Source: Protonemura montana (lineage: Eukaryota > Arthropoda > Insecta > Plecoptera > Nemouridae). Taken from it: a stretch of DNA of 64,000 nt. A program made the position numbers and the translations under genes. This document shows, in pieces, positions 23,834 to 37,400 of this stretch. The notes below the pieces were generated by a model. That model was not told the DNA's origin. It saw only the letters and a program-made list of their open reading frames with translations, and searched no databases. The stretch spans positions 29,099,633 to 29,163,632 of the forward strand of contig OX387602.1 in assembly GCA_947568835.1 (NCBI GenBank). Direction: 5' to 3'. Position 1 is the first letter of the stretch. Every line of letters starts with the position of its first letter.

Positions 23834-25695
23834 TGGGTGCGTGAAAGTCGTGCCTCTTTCTTTGGCGCGACCGGCCGATAATGCGTTGTTTAATTGCATT
23901 ACGTGCGTGGACTGCGAGCGAGTGCGTAGGGGGTGCTGCCGAGCGGCAGGGACTGGAGTGAGAGATCAGTTAAACGGCAGATTAACTGGTGCCGAGCTTG
24001 GGAATGGCCTGGCGGAAAACTGATTGATGGATTTAGGAGGCTTGGCAAGATAGCGTTGAGCCCTTTTTTTCGAATTATTTTTAGATTATTGGGACTGTCT
24101 CGTACACATTGCGAAATGTAACGAAATGTGGGATACATAAGCGCGGAGGGATTTAGTGATAAACACGAGATTTTAAAACGAGAGGAAAAATTGGTCCATG
24201 ACGATATTTACAATTTTTTTTACAAAATACGTTACTTCAATAAGCAATTGCCACGGAAATCACCGTAGCAACGCTATTCCAAGGTCATGGCGATCGCACG
24301 CTTGACGTTCTAGAAGGCCGTGGAGCAGATTTCCCAGCGGACAGTTTGATGTTTGTTTGAATTTTTCTTCACCAGGAGCGCTCCTGGTGGGTTGTTTGTA
24401 AAAGAGTCTCGCGTCAATGCAGCCAAGCTCGTCGAGTGTTTGCTAAATGTGTATAGTTATTTTAATTCAGTTCGAGCATGCGCCGTGCTCGCCAAACATG
24501 GCTCTTTTTGTTCGGTTGAAAGCGATTGCCGGTCTTCTGGAGAGACATTTCGTTCACCTTTGGTATTTGCATGACTTCTCTGATACGGTAATTTCCACAA
24601 AGTCGTAGTATTTTGTGATTATTTTGAAAAAAAAAAGTCTTTCCCTCAAAATGTAGGAACACATAAAAACGCAAGAGGCGCGAGTGAACTTTATGCACCT
24701 ACGCCCACAAAAAGGCCTAATGAACAAAGATACATATTTCGCTCACCCACGTCTTCGTCTCATATAGGAAAACTCGTAGCGCTCTCTCCCTTTCACTCGT
24801 GCGTACCCCATACATCTGTCTCTCTCCTTCGCGACTCGGGCCCAGCGAGCGCTCGATGGCCCAATTGAATTAAACGGCAATTTCCTGGCATACCGGCACA
24901 GAACCGGTACAAGCCTCGTATGTACCGGCTTTGCCAGCACCGGGCCGGTTCGGTGCCGGGGGATGAATCATATATAAAGCACAATTTGGCGACAACACCC
25001 TTCCCCTTCCTCATCATCCCTTGCCCTGTGTACGCCTTAGGTTATTGCTTACTTCATTTAATATGAGCATATGGTGGTAAATCCTCTCTCCGCCCTGTTC
25101 CTTCTCACTTGCTCTAGTCATGTCTTTCCATATTTCATCTCACATTAAGCTCGCCTTCTCGCTCAATCCTGTACCTTTTCTATCATGTTGTCTCTACCGC
25201 ACTTTCGGGGGAGGGTGCGTACCATGCTCGTTGGCAAGAAAACGCCTTGCGGATCTAACTTAATTCCATCTGGGAAGGTATCTCATGTAGAATGCTGGCT
25301 TGCACGCTCGCTTGTGTGGAGCGCTCGCTGCAGACAGGGTCCTATAGATGCATTCAATCAGCCGTTGTCATTGGGTTTATAGGGTTAGTCAGAGTTCCAG
25401 CGCTAATGTTAAACGCTCTTCGCCAAACAAATACTGACAGATTGACAATAGCAATGCAAGTGGTAGTTGCTTCTTATGCCCAGCACTGCAATTATCGTAA
25501 CTACTGGATAAAGTTAGAGTTAAATCGGTTTCATGGCGATAACCAATCACGTGCAGTAGAAGTCGGGTGTTTCTGAGAGCTAGAAAATCAACTCTGAGTT
25601 TTAAAATATTGTATAACCGAGCCTAAAGGAAGTAAACAATTTTTTGAGAGTTAAAATATTTAATTTTGTTATATCTTGTAGAGTATTTGCATTAG

Positions 25696-25742
25696 AGACT
25701 TAATTACACTCCAATTATCTGTATTGGAGTGCAATTAAGTCT
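25696..25742. repeat. Near-perfect inverted repeat, 19-bp arms
   Basis: The arms AGACTTAATTACACTCCAA (25696-25714) and TTGGAGTGCAATTAAGTCT (25724-25742) are complementary except for one position and are separated by a 9-base loop. With one bulge the pairing extends three more bases outward. The stem is AT-rich and each arm contains a TTAATT or AATTAA core. It could be a short hairpin RNA, a remnant of terminal repeats or a paired homeodomain site. It is too short for an ordinary animal microRNA precursor. Confidence 0.7.
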
Positions 25743-26767
25743 GCTAACCTCAACGTGCACAGTTATCAATATTGTCAGTCGTTATTATTTCATTCAAGAA
25801 GTTTGTTACAAAAGATCTGCTAGCCAGCCTTGTGTGGTGGCAGCTACCTCAGCATGACGTTAAAAATTAGCGCTGTAACTCTGACTAGACCTGTAAACCC
25901 AATGAAACTCGAACTAACTTCCCGTTCAACATGTTTCGATAGAGAAGTTGAGCCGAGATGTTCATCCGTGGTCTGCGTTTGTGAAGATCGCTCGCACTCG
26001 CTCTGTTATTTTGATGACTGTAGCGCAATGTTCTAATCTACATCGAGGACGGGAGTCGAAAACAAATTTAAACAATTTGCTTACCTTGCAGTTTTGCGAT
26101 TTAGATCTCGACTAGCTGATAGATACGCTACACATTTTTCACTTGTTTCGCCTCTGATGATGAGGCCGCTGAGCGGAAAGGATTATCTTTTTCCAAATTG
26201 ACGAATTCATTTTTATCGGTGACGTAGTAAATTAATGTCCGGCGTGATTGAATCTGGGATCTCCCAGGCCGTGCAATCGAGTGAAGAGCCACAAATAATT
26301 AACAAAATGCACGTCCATTGCGTCTCTGAAATCTCTCGTTTTTTTTTTGTTACCACAACGCTTTACGACTCCTTAAAATGGTGCTTCGGTCAAAGCTGCC
26401 GACAGCAGACAATATGTAAAAGCTCACCTGGAAAACGCCGTCCGTTTTTAGTTTCTGGATAAGTACCTGTGCTGGTTTCATCAACTCTACAGGAACATTA
26501 AATATGAATTCTATTTCCAATCCAGTTTGTGTCCAGGTGGTCCCGTTCCTCCCTAGTGGCATTTACTCTTTTTTTTTAGGTATTCTATTCATATTTTCGT
26601 GGTCGAAATTTACTGGACCACCGCACGGAAGCGTATCGTCATATTTTTCCAAAAGGGCATGCACGATGGTAATCGAATATAAACTATACGGGGCATGGCT
26701 GGAAATATGGCGCCCTACTCTATCCCTTCGGCAAACACGTGTCCCACGCAGCGAGTATGGAAGGGTT

Positions 26768-26785
26768 GGGGGGGGGGGGGGGGGG
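26768..26785 (+). repeat. G18 homopolymer
   Basis: Eighteen consecutive G on the plus strand within a G-rich stretch. Confidence 0.9.
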
Positions 26786-29700
26786 ACTCGCTCCCAGACG
26801 CTCCCGGGGATTAAATAAGGAATGAGAAGAGTTTCCGATATACCCCGGCCATTAGGTCACCCGTCCCCTGGGAGGCTCAGTTTTGGGCAAGGGACCCGCG
26901 CGCTGACTTATTGTTTATGTTTTAATAATTTGTGGCGTAGCGACGAAAGATTAGACCGCGGGATGGGGCTGCTCGGCTGCAACCGCAGAGTACAATCTTG
27001 GTAATGGATCTATTGCAGCTAGGATTAGTGTTAGGGCGATTTTGGCTTTTGAGGGTCAGGTGGCGCGGAACGGAAGGGTTCAATAGAAGGGTGGATGTAA
27101 ATAGTTGAGCAAAGGGCTGGAGTCAAATGGCGGCACGTACACATTGACTGTTCGGAACAATCATTCTGATGAAGGTCCTCAGCTGGAGTCGCTGCTTTTC
27201 GGTTTAAACAGAGTGGATATTGCTGTTTGTTACAACACATTCAACAATTAAATTAGTTCTCTGGGGCTCGTTACCAAATAAAACCAGCACACAATGCAAT
27301 TAAAGGTATGCACTTTTTGACAGTCTTTATATCAAAGGAAAGCAGTTTATTCTGTGGTCTGGCGAATAAGGAAACCTAGGGCAACGATTGCGGTGATATT
27401 TGCTTCGACTATTTGCCTTCGCTTTTGCAGCGAACTAGAGTCCGCGATTTCTGCATGAAAACGCAGCGCGTCACGAGACGCAAGGAGAAACTTCAAAAGA
27501 ATAACATTTCTAATTATATTCCCGTGTGGAGTCGTATAATAATAAAAATTGAGTCAATTCCCTTCAGCGCAAAGTGGCTGTTCCGTTTTTTTTTGCTCCC
27601 CGAAGAATGTTATTCCTTGAAATTAAAATGCAATCAGCAGCGCAATAGAAACCTTTGGTGTAATAGGTCGCTGTTTTATATTAGCTTGTCGTTGGTTTCC
27701 TTGTCGGGCCGGAAGGTGCGCTATGGGCGCCTAATGACCTCGTGACACGTGACAGGGGGAGCATTATGCCCCACATGAGTTACTTGCACGTGTGCACACC
27801 ACTTCCTCGGGTAACGCCCTCTTGGTTCGCGACAAGCCACGCGGAGATCAAAATCGGGCCACCGCGAGGCGGACCTAAGGTATGCAAGAGAGTAGAGTTT
27901 GTTGGAAAAAATGTTTTTAACCTGCTAAGCTGAGGAAACGAGATAGGTTTGGGTAGTTTATGTTAGGTTAGGTAAGTTAAGGTTGGGGGTATTATTTCAG
28001 TTACTGAATTGCTCTCATGTGAATATTGAATGGATAATTCGTAATCGAAATAACCGAGGTGGATTTGTGAAATGGATTTTATTGCCATGGATTGGATCAG
28101 TGAATATTTCAATGATAAAACAGGTTATAAATTTATAAAGAGACGAGTGATTTGGAAAATGGTATTGTTGACATTACAGGTAATGCACGCGAATGGCTGA
28201 GTTGTCCAATGCTCTATAAGCTATTTTGTTTCGTTCCGTCTCCACTCGCGAAACGCTTCTGTCATTTTCTTAGCTAATACAACCCCGTCGATGGAGCTGC
28301 AAGTCTTTGATGTCGAGTGCATCCAGCAGCCGAAGTGAAGTACCGAACAGAGCAGCTCCGACAGAGCTGCGCTGCGTCCGTTTCTCGCAATGTATACGCA
28401 AGCGCGCTCGAGTATTTCCTTCCCCGATTCGAAATTGCAGCTGCCGGCAATCGCCTCTAGTCTTCGCGTCGTCGAGCAGTGCCCTCTATGTTTGCCTCCA
28501 GTAACAGGATTGTTGTTCTAAGTAAACTTTAGTGTGCTCATTACCAACGTTTTTATGCTTTGCTTTTTTTTTTTGTGTGTCTAATTGGACGATTCTCTCG
28601 ATGGCTCGCGTTTTTGATTCGACGAATCAACGCCGAGCTACAAGACGCTGCCCTATTTCTCTCTTTCTCTATCCCTGTTTCGCGACAAGTTGCTTTGAAG
28701 TAATGAACTCAAAGCACTTTAAAGTTCGCTTTGCATTTTGAGAAGGTTTACTGGAAACAACTACAACTAATATTGCATAGACTTAAAACGTAATACATTT
28801 GGTTCGATAAAATGCTTTCTGCTTAATTATACAATCATATAGTTAAATATTACCAGCGTTAGCTTGTGCCAAGTGCCCGAAACAGCATTGGTGACCAACT
28901 CAACTTTAAAGTGCAAGCTTGCAACGTAAACATGCATTATATACGTGTCATAGACAAAGAAAATTAGTACACGAGCATCACTTTTATTGGTTGGGGTGGT
29001 TTGGTTCTCTTTCAAGGTCATACAAAATCTCAAGGTCGTGCTAACAGATACAACTTGACTTCGGTGGTCCAGGCATGTCTCCATAACACACGATTCATTT
29101 GAACAAAGTAAAAGACCAAGCTGTTGCAGCTAGTTTATGGAAAGCCAGGCGGTATTTGGGAGTCGTAACCTAGCTGCTGGCTGCTAGAGACGCCGGAAGT
29201 GCTTGCAGGTAATGTCTTCGTAAAACAAGCACACAACAACGAGCTGCCACAGGCAGAACCGGCGCAGGAACATGTCTTAGTCTCGGGAGATGTTCTACTG
29301 GGTTGAAGGAAATGAAACATCAAACCAAAACCAAATATGTAAGTTGCAAAATTGTAGCCCCGATTTCTCAATGCTCGATCCGAGCCGGCCCTTTACAATG
29401 ACAGCGCAATAAGAAAACATTAATAATTGTATTCCTTTCGGGGAAAGCACTCTTCAAAAAACAGCTCTCGCGCTGCAAGGAACTGTTCTCATAAAAAAAT
29501 AAAAATAAATAAAACCATCTACAAAGCTGTGTTCATTCGGAATGATTTTATTTCCGGGAAAGAAACACTCGGAAAAGGCGTTCTATGTTTTCCTTTGACG
29601 CTCAAAAGGAACTGCACATATTTTCTCCTCTCGCTTATCTCCGACGTCTTTTGATCGACCGTCTCACTCTCGGCATCGGCGTCGTCGTCGCGGTACAGGC

Positions 29701-30649
29701 GTCCCTGTGTGTGCGACGCCTTGGCCGGCCAATCGCGTGCGTGCAGTGGCGTGGTCGAGCCGTCCGGTCAGCTGGTCGACGGTGTCATCCGTGCACGGGA
29801 AGAAACCTGGTCGCTTACCCTCGGCATTGACGGTAGAAAATTGAGCGTTAGCCGTTGTGCGCATTCCTTTGTGCGGGAAACTTGCTCCTTCTCGGGGTAC
29901 GGATGGGCTTTCTGATATTGTGTTGTCAAAAAGAACATTTAATAAAGAAAGATTTTAATGTCAACTTCTTCGCTGGAATTTTCCTATATACCGAATGAAA
30001 TGTCGCAAAAGGAACGGCTCGGATTGTAATGACACTCAACTATTTGCCTATAGTTGTGCAAAATTCTGCGAAAGGATAATCAGTATTTGAGTTTGTAAAC
30101 TGCTGCGACGACACTAAAGTGACACTCGTCGAAATGTAACGACAAGGTCCACCACTGGAGTCGTGTTGAGTTCACAGTAACAGCGCTGCCCGCTCAACTC
30201 GCAATTTTCCTGCAATGATTGCTATGCACGGCTCGTGCTGCTTAATATTTGGTTGGACCTATGAACTCTCTGACGTCCCTCTAGGCCGAGCAAGTTTCAT
30301 AACGAAGTAACATGTGTGTCGGCAGTTTCTTATGCGATGCGTGCCGCGTGCGAAACTTGCCGCCGATTTGATGGTCGGCAGTCCCGCTTGTACACAGCCA
30401 TATGCCATGACGTTGCCATGACCATAAATACCTCTAAATCAAGGAGTTATCCTTCAAAATTGCCAATAAAAGTTAGATGCCCGCGAGAGTTTATCTTGCC
30501 GGCGGGCAACGTGATACGACTAGCTCCTACAGAAGCGCAAGTAAAACTCGGCGATCTCATCAAATAGCGAAGCGAAGGATAGAGACGTATAGAACCCAAC
30601 GAAACCATTCAACGATAAAATATAAAACGAACAACTCGCAGCTGATATT

Positions 30650-31050
30650 TGCAGTTACAAGAAAATGCACGGTCCGATTTTCCAGGGTTTTCCCCCCGAC
30701 TGTTTCCCGACGGGCCAATAAAGACAGTGGCAAAGTTTTCCTCGACGCACTGCACTCGGGGAACGGCGCAAACGTCGAGCAGTTTCGGCGCGCTGGGACT
30801 GTACCCGGTGTTCGGCGACGACCTGCTGATAAGAAACGGGGAGTCGGGAGGAGCGGCGTTTTTTCTTTCCCTACCGAGTTGCAAAGCCGTAATAAGAGTT
30901 GTCTGCCCTTGCTTTGAAGTCGCGCGCCGTCGACGTCGGCCTCAGGTCGGCGACGGCGTCGGGCGTCCCGCCCGTAACACAGCCTTACCTCGCTCAAGCC
31001 GGCTTTGCTCGCTCTGCCTGCACGTCGAAGACGACGACGACGACGTCAAG
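30650..31050. other. CpG-rich block with overlapping open frames
   Basis: CpG is dense by eye. The plus strand has the longest open frame of the window (30649-31314, 221 codons), while another plus frame and two minus frames are open across the same bases. The long frame contains an Arg run and an Asp run that come directly from GTC/GAC repeats, and it has no domain I recognise. High GC alone explains the lack of stops. A promoter-like CpG island is possible, but no core promoter can be pointed to. Confidence 0.25.
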
Positions 31051-31937
31051 GATGTGTGCTTTCCACGCGACGGCATATATATCCACGTTCTTGCCGACTG
31101 CTTTTCGTTACAGCCTACCTTGCACACAATTCCCGTCTCAAACAAGATAGATTTTGATTTGTCGACTGTTTTATTTTCTGACATTCTCTTGCGAATCATA
31201 AAACGTTTGTGTGTTTTTTCAAACCGCTTCTTCCTTCGCAGAGAGCTCATCGCTCGCAATAAGTTGAAAACACACGGTGAACACTTGATCAAAATGAAGC
31301 ACGTGTTTATCTAGTTTACTTCATTAGACAGGAGCACGCTGTTCCGATCTCGTACCTGCAGCGCTACACGGTTATCTCGCCGAGAGCACGTCTTCGCCGA
31401 GCACAAAGGAGGCAAGGTGCACGACTGCCGCGCCAGAATGCGCGCTGCTGCAATGCAAACTAATCCCAGACAACTGAAAGTTAACACCGAGCTGAAATGA
31501 GTGCGAAAACAACCGTCGATTACCAATTCGAAGCAGGTAGCACAATTCCATCCCGGCTGCAACCCGGCGATAATCTCCCGTGCGGCGCGCTTCTTGCAGC
31601 TAGCACCGTGCCAGTCGAGGGAGCCGTCGACCGGGCTTCATTAAAACCACCCCATTGGTCGCACGACGTCGAGACTAGGTTAAGACGCTGCTGCAATCTT
31701 CTTGCTTAATTGAAACTATTGTTCGCTCCGCCGCAGACTTCGACAATGATTCCGGCAGTCAGTCGTTCTCTCGAGAACTCATTCTCTGGTTCGATCGCGC
31801 TGGCTGGCTGGCAATCGATGAAACGGAGGATGAGCTCTCTTCACGGGGGAGATTGCCAGCGTGACGCCGCTTCGAATTATCGGATACAATCGCGTGGTTT
31901 CATCGACTGGCAACGCTGGCATTGTGCTCGGGAAGCC

Positions 31938-31962
31938 GCCGTCGTCGTCGTCGTCGTCGTCG
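31938..31962. repeat. GTC/CGT trinucleotide microsatellite
   Basis: About eight CGT units. Smaller GAC or CGT arrays occur at about 31028-31046, 58965-58982 and 62298-62312. Confidence 0.85.
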
Positions 31963-32426
31963 CACGCGTGCGATCGCGTGTGACAGATTAATCTGTCGAA
32001 GCCGTGACGACCAATCACTGGCTTACGACGGACGGATCAATGCTCGAAGATGTTCTGATCAGCCGCCGCAAAACTACTTTATATTGGTCGTAACCATTCG
32101 CATTGCAATGCTTACCGCGTCAAGCATGTTTCCACTTTATTTCAAAACTTCTGAAATGCCATTTCTCTGCAAATGAATTGATTTGTGTCTATCTTGGTGC
32201 GATCTGCGGCCACCACAACAATTTTACTCCGCAAAATAATGTGGAAATGCGCTTGATATGAAATGCAGCGATGACCTGTGCCGATATTCCACGAATTGAA
32301 AAAAGAACAAAAAAACTGCACTCGCTGTTTCGTCGACGCAGTTGCACTGCGAAGAGAACGCGTTTCCCTTGCAACTGCATACAGAGGTGCCTGCCAACGT
32401 GACCCCGATGCCCGAATGGGAGGTGC

Positions 32427-32470
32427 GAGTGTCGAACCCAGGACCTCTCGCTTAAATCCAACCACTCAAA
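32427..32470 (-). repeat. tRNA-like SINE remnant
   Basis: The minus strand contains GGTTGGATTTAAGCGAGAGG followed by TCCTGGGTTCGACACTC, which has a good B box and anticodon-arm spacing. The flanking 100 bases towards 32340 may be the tail of the same repeat. The acceptor stem and D arm are not intact. Confidence 0.45.
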
Positions 32471-32857
32471 ATTCATATCAACAATCGATTAAACCCCGCG
32501 GTGTCGACGGCTTCCCCGCGCGTGAAGCAGCGCGCGGGTCACAGTTCAAAACCCATCATTTTCAATTCGTGTAATCATTTCGCAGCGCGCATTCATTTGA
32601 AAGGAATTTAAGTGGAACTGATTGCTCGCGATCTTGATTTCGAAAATCCATTATTATTGCACGCTACGGGCCGCAGTGAAGGGTTTACAAGGGGTTCGAG
32701 GGTACACAGTCATTTCCTGTTCGCTCCAATATACTCCTGCCGGGTGGATGGGTGGGTGGGTGGGGTGTGAACAACATACGCGGCGTAATGATATATCAGC
32801 GTCGTGCACGTTCGAGTGGCTCTACCCCGCGAGTGTGTAGGTTGGTATTCGCCGTGA

Positions 32858-32887
32858 GGGGGGGGTGGGGGGGGGGGGGGGGGGGGG
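32858..32887 (+). repeat. Interrupted G run, including G21
   Basis: Eight G, one T, then 21 consecutive G, followed by TAGTGACG. It is the longest G tract in the window and a strong G-quadruplex candidate. Confidence 0.9.
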
Positions 32888-33950
32888 TAGTGACGTGTCT
32901 GTGTGAGATCGAGAAGATTTTCCAATTTCCGTGCACACACACACAGAGTCGCGTCCCCGTGAGAGTTTACCAGCCAGACTCGAGAGGCGGAGCGCCTTCG
33001 GGACATGGCTCAGACCACGAGAGGCGTTGATCCGCGTTCGAAGGAGGCGCGTTAGACGTTGTTGGGCAGGTTAGGAAACGTGTGGTTTTTAGCGGTGTTT
33101 CTAAGACGCTTACTTTCGGCGAATAGGTAGTTTCGTTTGTCCTTTATTGGGGATTAATGTTAAAGAGATTACAACTAGAAAGTTGTATGCTTCCCGTGAA
33201 TCTGATTTAATTTGCAAATGCTTGCAATTGACAGACCACTTTATTATTATATGCACGAATAACATTCTAAAAAATAGGAATGCCGAAAGTGCTACCTTCT
33301 TTATTCTGTACTTAGAAATAAAACCGAGAGACGAAGATAGCACGAGATTCAATTTTCTTTCTTTGTGAAAAGTTTTACTTTCCCTTTCTTTGCATAACTC
33401 TAAATTGCCGTGATTCGTCAAAAAAACGTTGCTTTCCAAGGCCACATATAGTTTCCCGTTGATGGCAGCACTGTGTGGCTAACGTAGTTCTGTGATTTCA
33501 AGGTCAGTCCTTGATATGACTGCATTGATGACTAGTTTTGGTTGGAGATCGAGCACTTGGAGGTTAGTTCGGGCCAATTAAAGTAGGTAATCACACAACG
33601 GGCTATTCACTAACATACAATTACCTGTTTTTTGTGAAGGCGGCTTTGCATATCTCGCAGAATCAACGCCAGAGCGTTACTTCTCCACTTTAACAGTAGA
33701 CATTCACACATTTAAATATTTGTCCACTTTGCCGACTTAGCGCCTGCGCACGCCAGCAGCCCTACGACTACACGATCATCTCCCGAGAATGATTACAGCC
33801 GTTACACCGGGATCACCTGCATTTACATAACAAAATCTACGCTCAGCCATTAACTTCGCTCACAGCCATCTCGATGTCTCCTCCAAATCCCGGCTTTCCT
33901 TCACAGATCCGAAGTAGGTCTCTAGACCGCCACGTGGCTTCATCTTATCG

Positions 33951-33975
33951 CCCCCCCCCCCCCCCCCCCCCCCCC
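33951..33975. repeat. C25 homopolymer
   Basis: Twenty-five consecutive C on the plus strand. Length is probably unreliable in any assembly. Confidence 0.9.
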
Positions 33976-34410
33976 GCCACCCTCTCCAAACCCCTTCAAG
34001 AACTCAAAGTGCACCTTTGCACACCCGATATCTGGTTTCGCTGTCTGGTCTTTGATGTGTACCTTGAGGTCGCCTCCGCCAAAGATGCGCGTGTCGCTCT
34101 ACGACGGTCGTGAAACCCTTGCCTGACCGACCGGCGTTTAATGTTGTTTACGTGGGTAGCGGTTACGCGTAGGTCGCCAGTGGTGCAAGGTTGACAGAAA
34201 ACGAGCACACTGACAGCTACCTTAGCAAGCGATGGCTGAAATAATTTGTCGTTTCTTTCTCTAAATATCAACTTTTCTCAAAATTTGCTGAAATTAAACC
34301 CGTTTTTATGTCATTTTTTTACATTTAAGTGTGTGTGAACTCCTGATGCCTGGAAAAAGCATCTTCAGTTCACCACCACTACACCGTGTGTTAAAAAATA
34401 AAGGCAAATA

Positions 34411-34449
34411 ACCAGACCTGAAAACAGTGCGTCGTTAAACACCTCGCAA
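34411..34449 (+). repeat. 3' tail fragment of the 5S-derived SINE
   Basis: ACCAGACCTGAAAACAGTGC followed by GTCGTTAAACACCTC matches the final 35-40 bases of the family. Upstream body sequence is not recognisable. Because this tail is probably shared with the partner LINE, the fragment could equally come from that LINE. Confidence 0.6.
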
Positions 34450-37400
34450 TGTCAGTGTCTGCAAACTTATAACTCTTTGATGTTCGATTCCTTTTCTGGC
34501 CCTAAAAAACACACCTGTTTGTCATTTTTGCTGGGTCATGAGGAGGATCTTACTTTTTCAGTTTTTCAAATATTAGTTCTTAAGTAAATGGTCGAGAGTG
34601 AAGTTCATTAATCAACTTGGTGCTCGACTTCCACTCAATTAGTGAAGCATTTTGAAGCCAGTAGAGTAACATAGGTGAGTGAAGTAGCTGTGGTCATCGG
34701 CGACGGCAGCCAACTCACGGCGCATTGTAAAACGCCTCTGTACCTGACATGAGGATCGTGGATCTGAGAGCTATTTATTAAATAATGGACCGCGTCGGTG
34801 CTGAGGTGCCTCGGTGGTAGCCTGCACTTACGCGACGTCTTCGACTCGCTTCTCAGCGTCGCCAGGAAAAATGGACGGTACTTCGTGAACTTGGCACTTT
34901 GGCAGGTGCACGGGTCTGGTGGCACTTCGCCATTGGCTGTGGTAATTTGATTTTGTCATTAGTCGGGCTCTGATTGGAGCGGTGCAAGGAAACTGGCGAT
35001 GGATTTTCTTCGTGGTCTTTTGCTTTTCCGGGTCGATGCAATTTACTGTGGAAAACGCAAGATGCGAAGTTAGTAATTGCTGGTACCTTGAAAAATCAGG
35101 CACTAGGTTTCACACAATCAAGTTGAGTCGTTATTCTTGTTAAAATTGACAAGAAAGTTGGAAACCAAGTGATTTTTTTGCTATTTAAAAGAATAATTTA
35201 TTCCTGGTTTATCAAAATACTATGCATATTCAACCCTCGTCAATTGCATAATGCCGTTCGCGCAGCTGGAAGCTTTTCTGAAAGTTAAAGCATTTACCTT
35301 TAAAATGTACCCATACTTCTCGGCAACATTTGTGAATGGATTGTTGTTGACTTATAATGCCCCCCTAGTGGTTTTCATGCAGAAACCGTCCCAAGCAAAC
35401 CGGCACCGGGTTTTCCCCCCATTTTGTTTACAGGCCTGTCGCATTGTTAAACCCAAAATCCAAAATAGTGCTTCAGGACTTCAATACAAACCCATCAAAG
35501 TAGAGCCGATGATTCTCCTGGCCTTCGCTCCTGACCTCACCAAGTCTCGTGTCGAATTCGTCGACACTTACGCCGCCTAATTATTCATCGTCGGTATGGC
35601 AGCGGACGACGCCTGCTGCTAACGCCGCGTCGGTTAGCACTCAATGTTAATTAATACCCAGCACGCGGTGAAAGACGGACACATGGCGCTCCTTTCGGCG
35701 AACTCTGGCGGCCTTCATGCACTGCATTAGACATGTGAGCCGTGCGTGGTGTGACGGGATTCCCGACTCGGATGTTGAACGGCTTGCATCTTTAGGGAAT
35801 CGTTCCCGTTACAAAGGTAAACGAGTGGTTGTACTGATCCGTTTTGCGTCATGTTCTTTCAAGTTCCTTAAACCCGCTGTGAGAAGAACGAGTGGAAAAT
35901 ACACGATGAAAGAAGACAAAAATAATTTCAAAAACATTGCGATACATAAGGACAACAGCTTCTTGTCTACTACAATTGGTGCCATTGGTGGGTTCATAAT
36001 GCTAAAATTGGTTTGGTGAGATTATAATGCTACCATCGGCGTTAATGGCGTTTGTTTATCATCCGAATCATTAAACGCCTTCTCAAGTTAACACTCGAGT
36101 AGTCAACTGAACTCGCAAATAGAAATAAATAATGTAAAAGCTGATGCTGATATAGCTCTGGATAAGGGAGATACATTTTCTGGTTGAATGGCACAATATT
36201 CGAATTCAACATCTTTCCATCGACGCATAGATACTACTTGTCCACCCCGCTGGACACATGTGTTTGCGTTAAGAATGCAGGGGGGGTTGAGAGGTGGGGG
36301 AGAGTGGTCACGTGTCTATGATTTAGAGCCGGCTCTTCGCGGCGTTGGCGACGTTGGCGGCGTTGGCGACGTGTAGCATCACTTCCGCTCTGTGCGACGA
36401 GTCACTCCTCGAAGCGGCGAGCCGAGAAAATGCTCTCGGATGAGGTCACACTTTTATTTAGCTCCTCGGGAAGTAAGCCGCACTCTCCTCCCCCTCCCGA
36501 CGCCCAACCTAGCCCCTCGTCATGCGCTTTTGACTGACACCTTCTCGCCCGCGAGGAGGGCGACAGTCTCAAGGCGCGGAGAAAATAATGGATAGTGAAG
36601 ACGGAATTGCATTTCTGTAAGGTTCAAACTTGTGTGTCTCCTTTTCGCTTTGGAAAATTGTAATTTTATTCTTCGCTGCGATGTCGTCGTGCATGCAAGA
36701 AGCGCAATGGAATGGAATCATTATTTTTAACAAAGGCATTTTAGTCTCGCGCGGCAAGGTACGGTGACCGAACCGTGTTTACGACGCGACGATGCACTTC
36801 CAGGCAATGTGCAGATGCATCTGCCGGGGAAATATAAAATTCAAGTGACAATTATGATTCGTGCATTTCATTTACACATCGCTTCGTCTTCGTTTCGGTT
36901 GCAACGAATAATGAGAAATGAAAATCGCATCTTTAGAAATGTGTGGATGTTTGAAATCTCTTTTCTCGATGACTCGTTAATGCCATGTACCTCGTTATGT
37001 TTTGCCCCGTGTATGTAAAAAGTTGGGAGGACGATAATGACAGCGTCGAGAGATTCCGACTGACAGCACTCCACTTCGTGCCCCCACCCCTCTCTCCTCT
37101 TTTCTGAGCCCCCTTTCCCAACTAGTTGTCAGGAAGACCGCTAACGAGTTTAGAGTAAATTAATGGCATTAATTCTTTGCAATCTTATGCTAAGTGTTGG
37201 CGCTTCGGTGTCTCGAAGAGGAAGAATATGAAGGAGGTTCTGCGCGTTGCCAAGGCAGACTTGTCGACAGGAGGAAACAAATCATCTTTTTAGATATATA
37301 TTTTCTGTCAGAGATGGATGGTGGAGATGAAACGTCAATTTCACCAGCCGGAACTTTTTATCTCGCCCCTTCGGTTTTCTTACAAATTAAAAACTTTGTT

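Larger units (their letters stand above)
22854..30649. other. No gene recognised; splice-like site, hairpin and G tracts
   Basis: About 7.8 kb without a supported coding region. It contains the ratchet-like site at 23259-23288, G18 runs at 23816-23833 and 26768-26785, and the hairpin at 25696-25742. A frame at 27431-27745 is preceded by a fair acceptor (CTTCGCTTTTGCAG, ending at 27430), but its translation has no domain and no matching donor was found. Confidence 0.45.
32471..34410. other. No gene recognised; long G and C runs
   Basis: The stretch contains an interrupted G run (32858-32887) and a C25 run (33951-33975). All frames that look long here pass through those runs or through CA repeats. 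No domain is seen. Confidence 0.5.

Noticed and set aside
26150-26180. Hammerhead-like CTGATGATGAGG with GCGGAAAGG
   Set aside because: The only stable stem (CCGC/GCGG) uses the G of the required GAAA, so the catalytic core cannot form.
27431-27745. Frame behind a fair acceptor site
   Set aside because: No donor pairs with it, it ends in a stop inside the frame, and the translation is lysine- and phenylalanine-rich with no domain.
30649-31314. Longest open frame, 221 codons
   Set aside because: It lies in a GC- and CpG-rich block where both strands are open, includes Arg and Asp runs created by trinucleotide repeats, and shows no domain.
35399-35425. Short match to the SINE body (GGCACCGGGTTTTCCCC)
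   Set aside because: Too short, and no other part of the element lies beside it.
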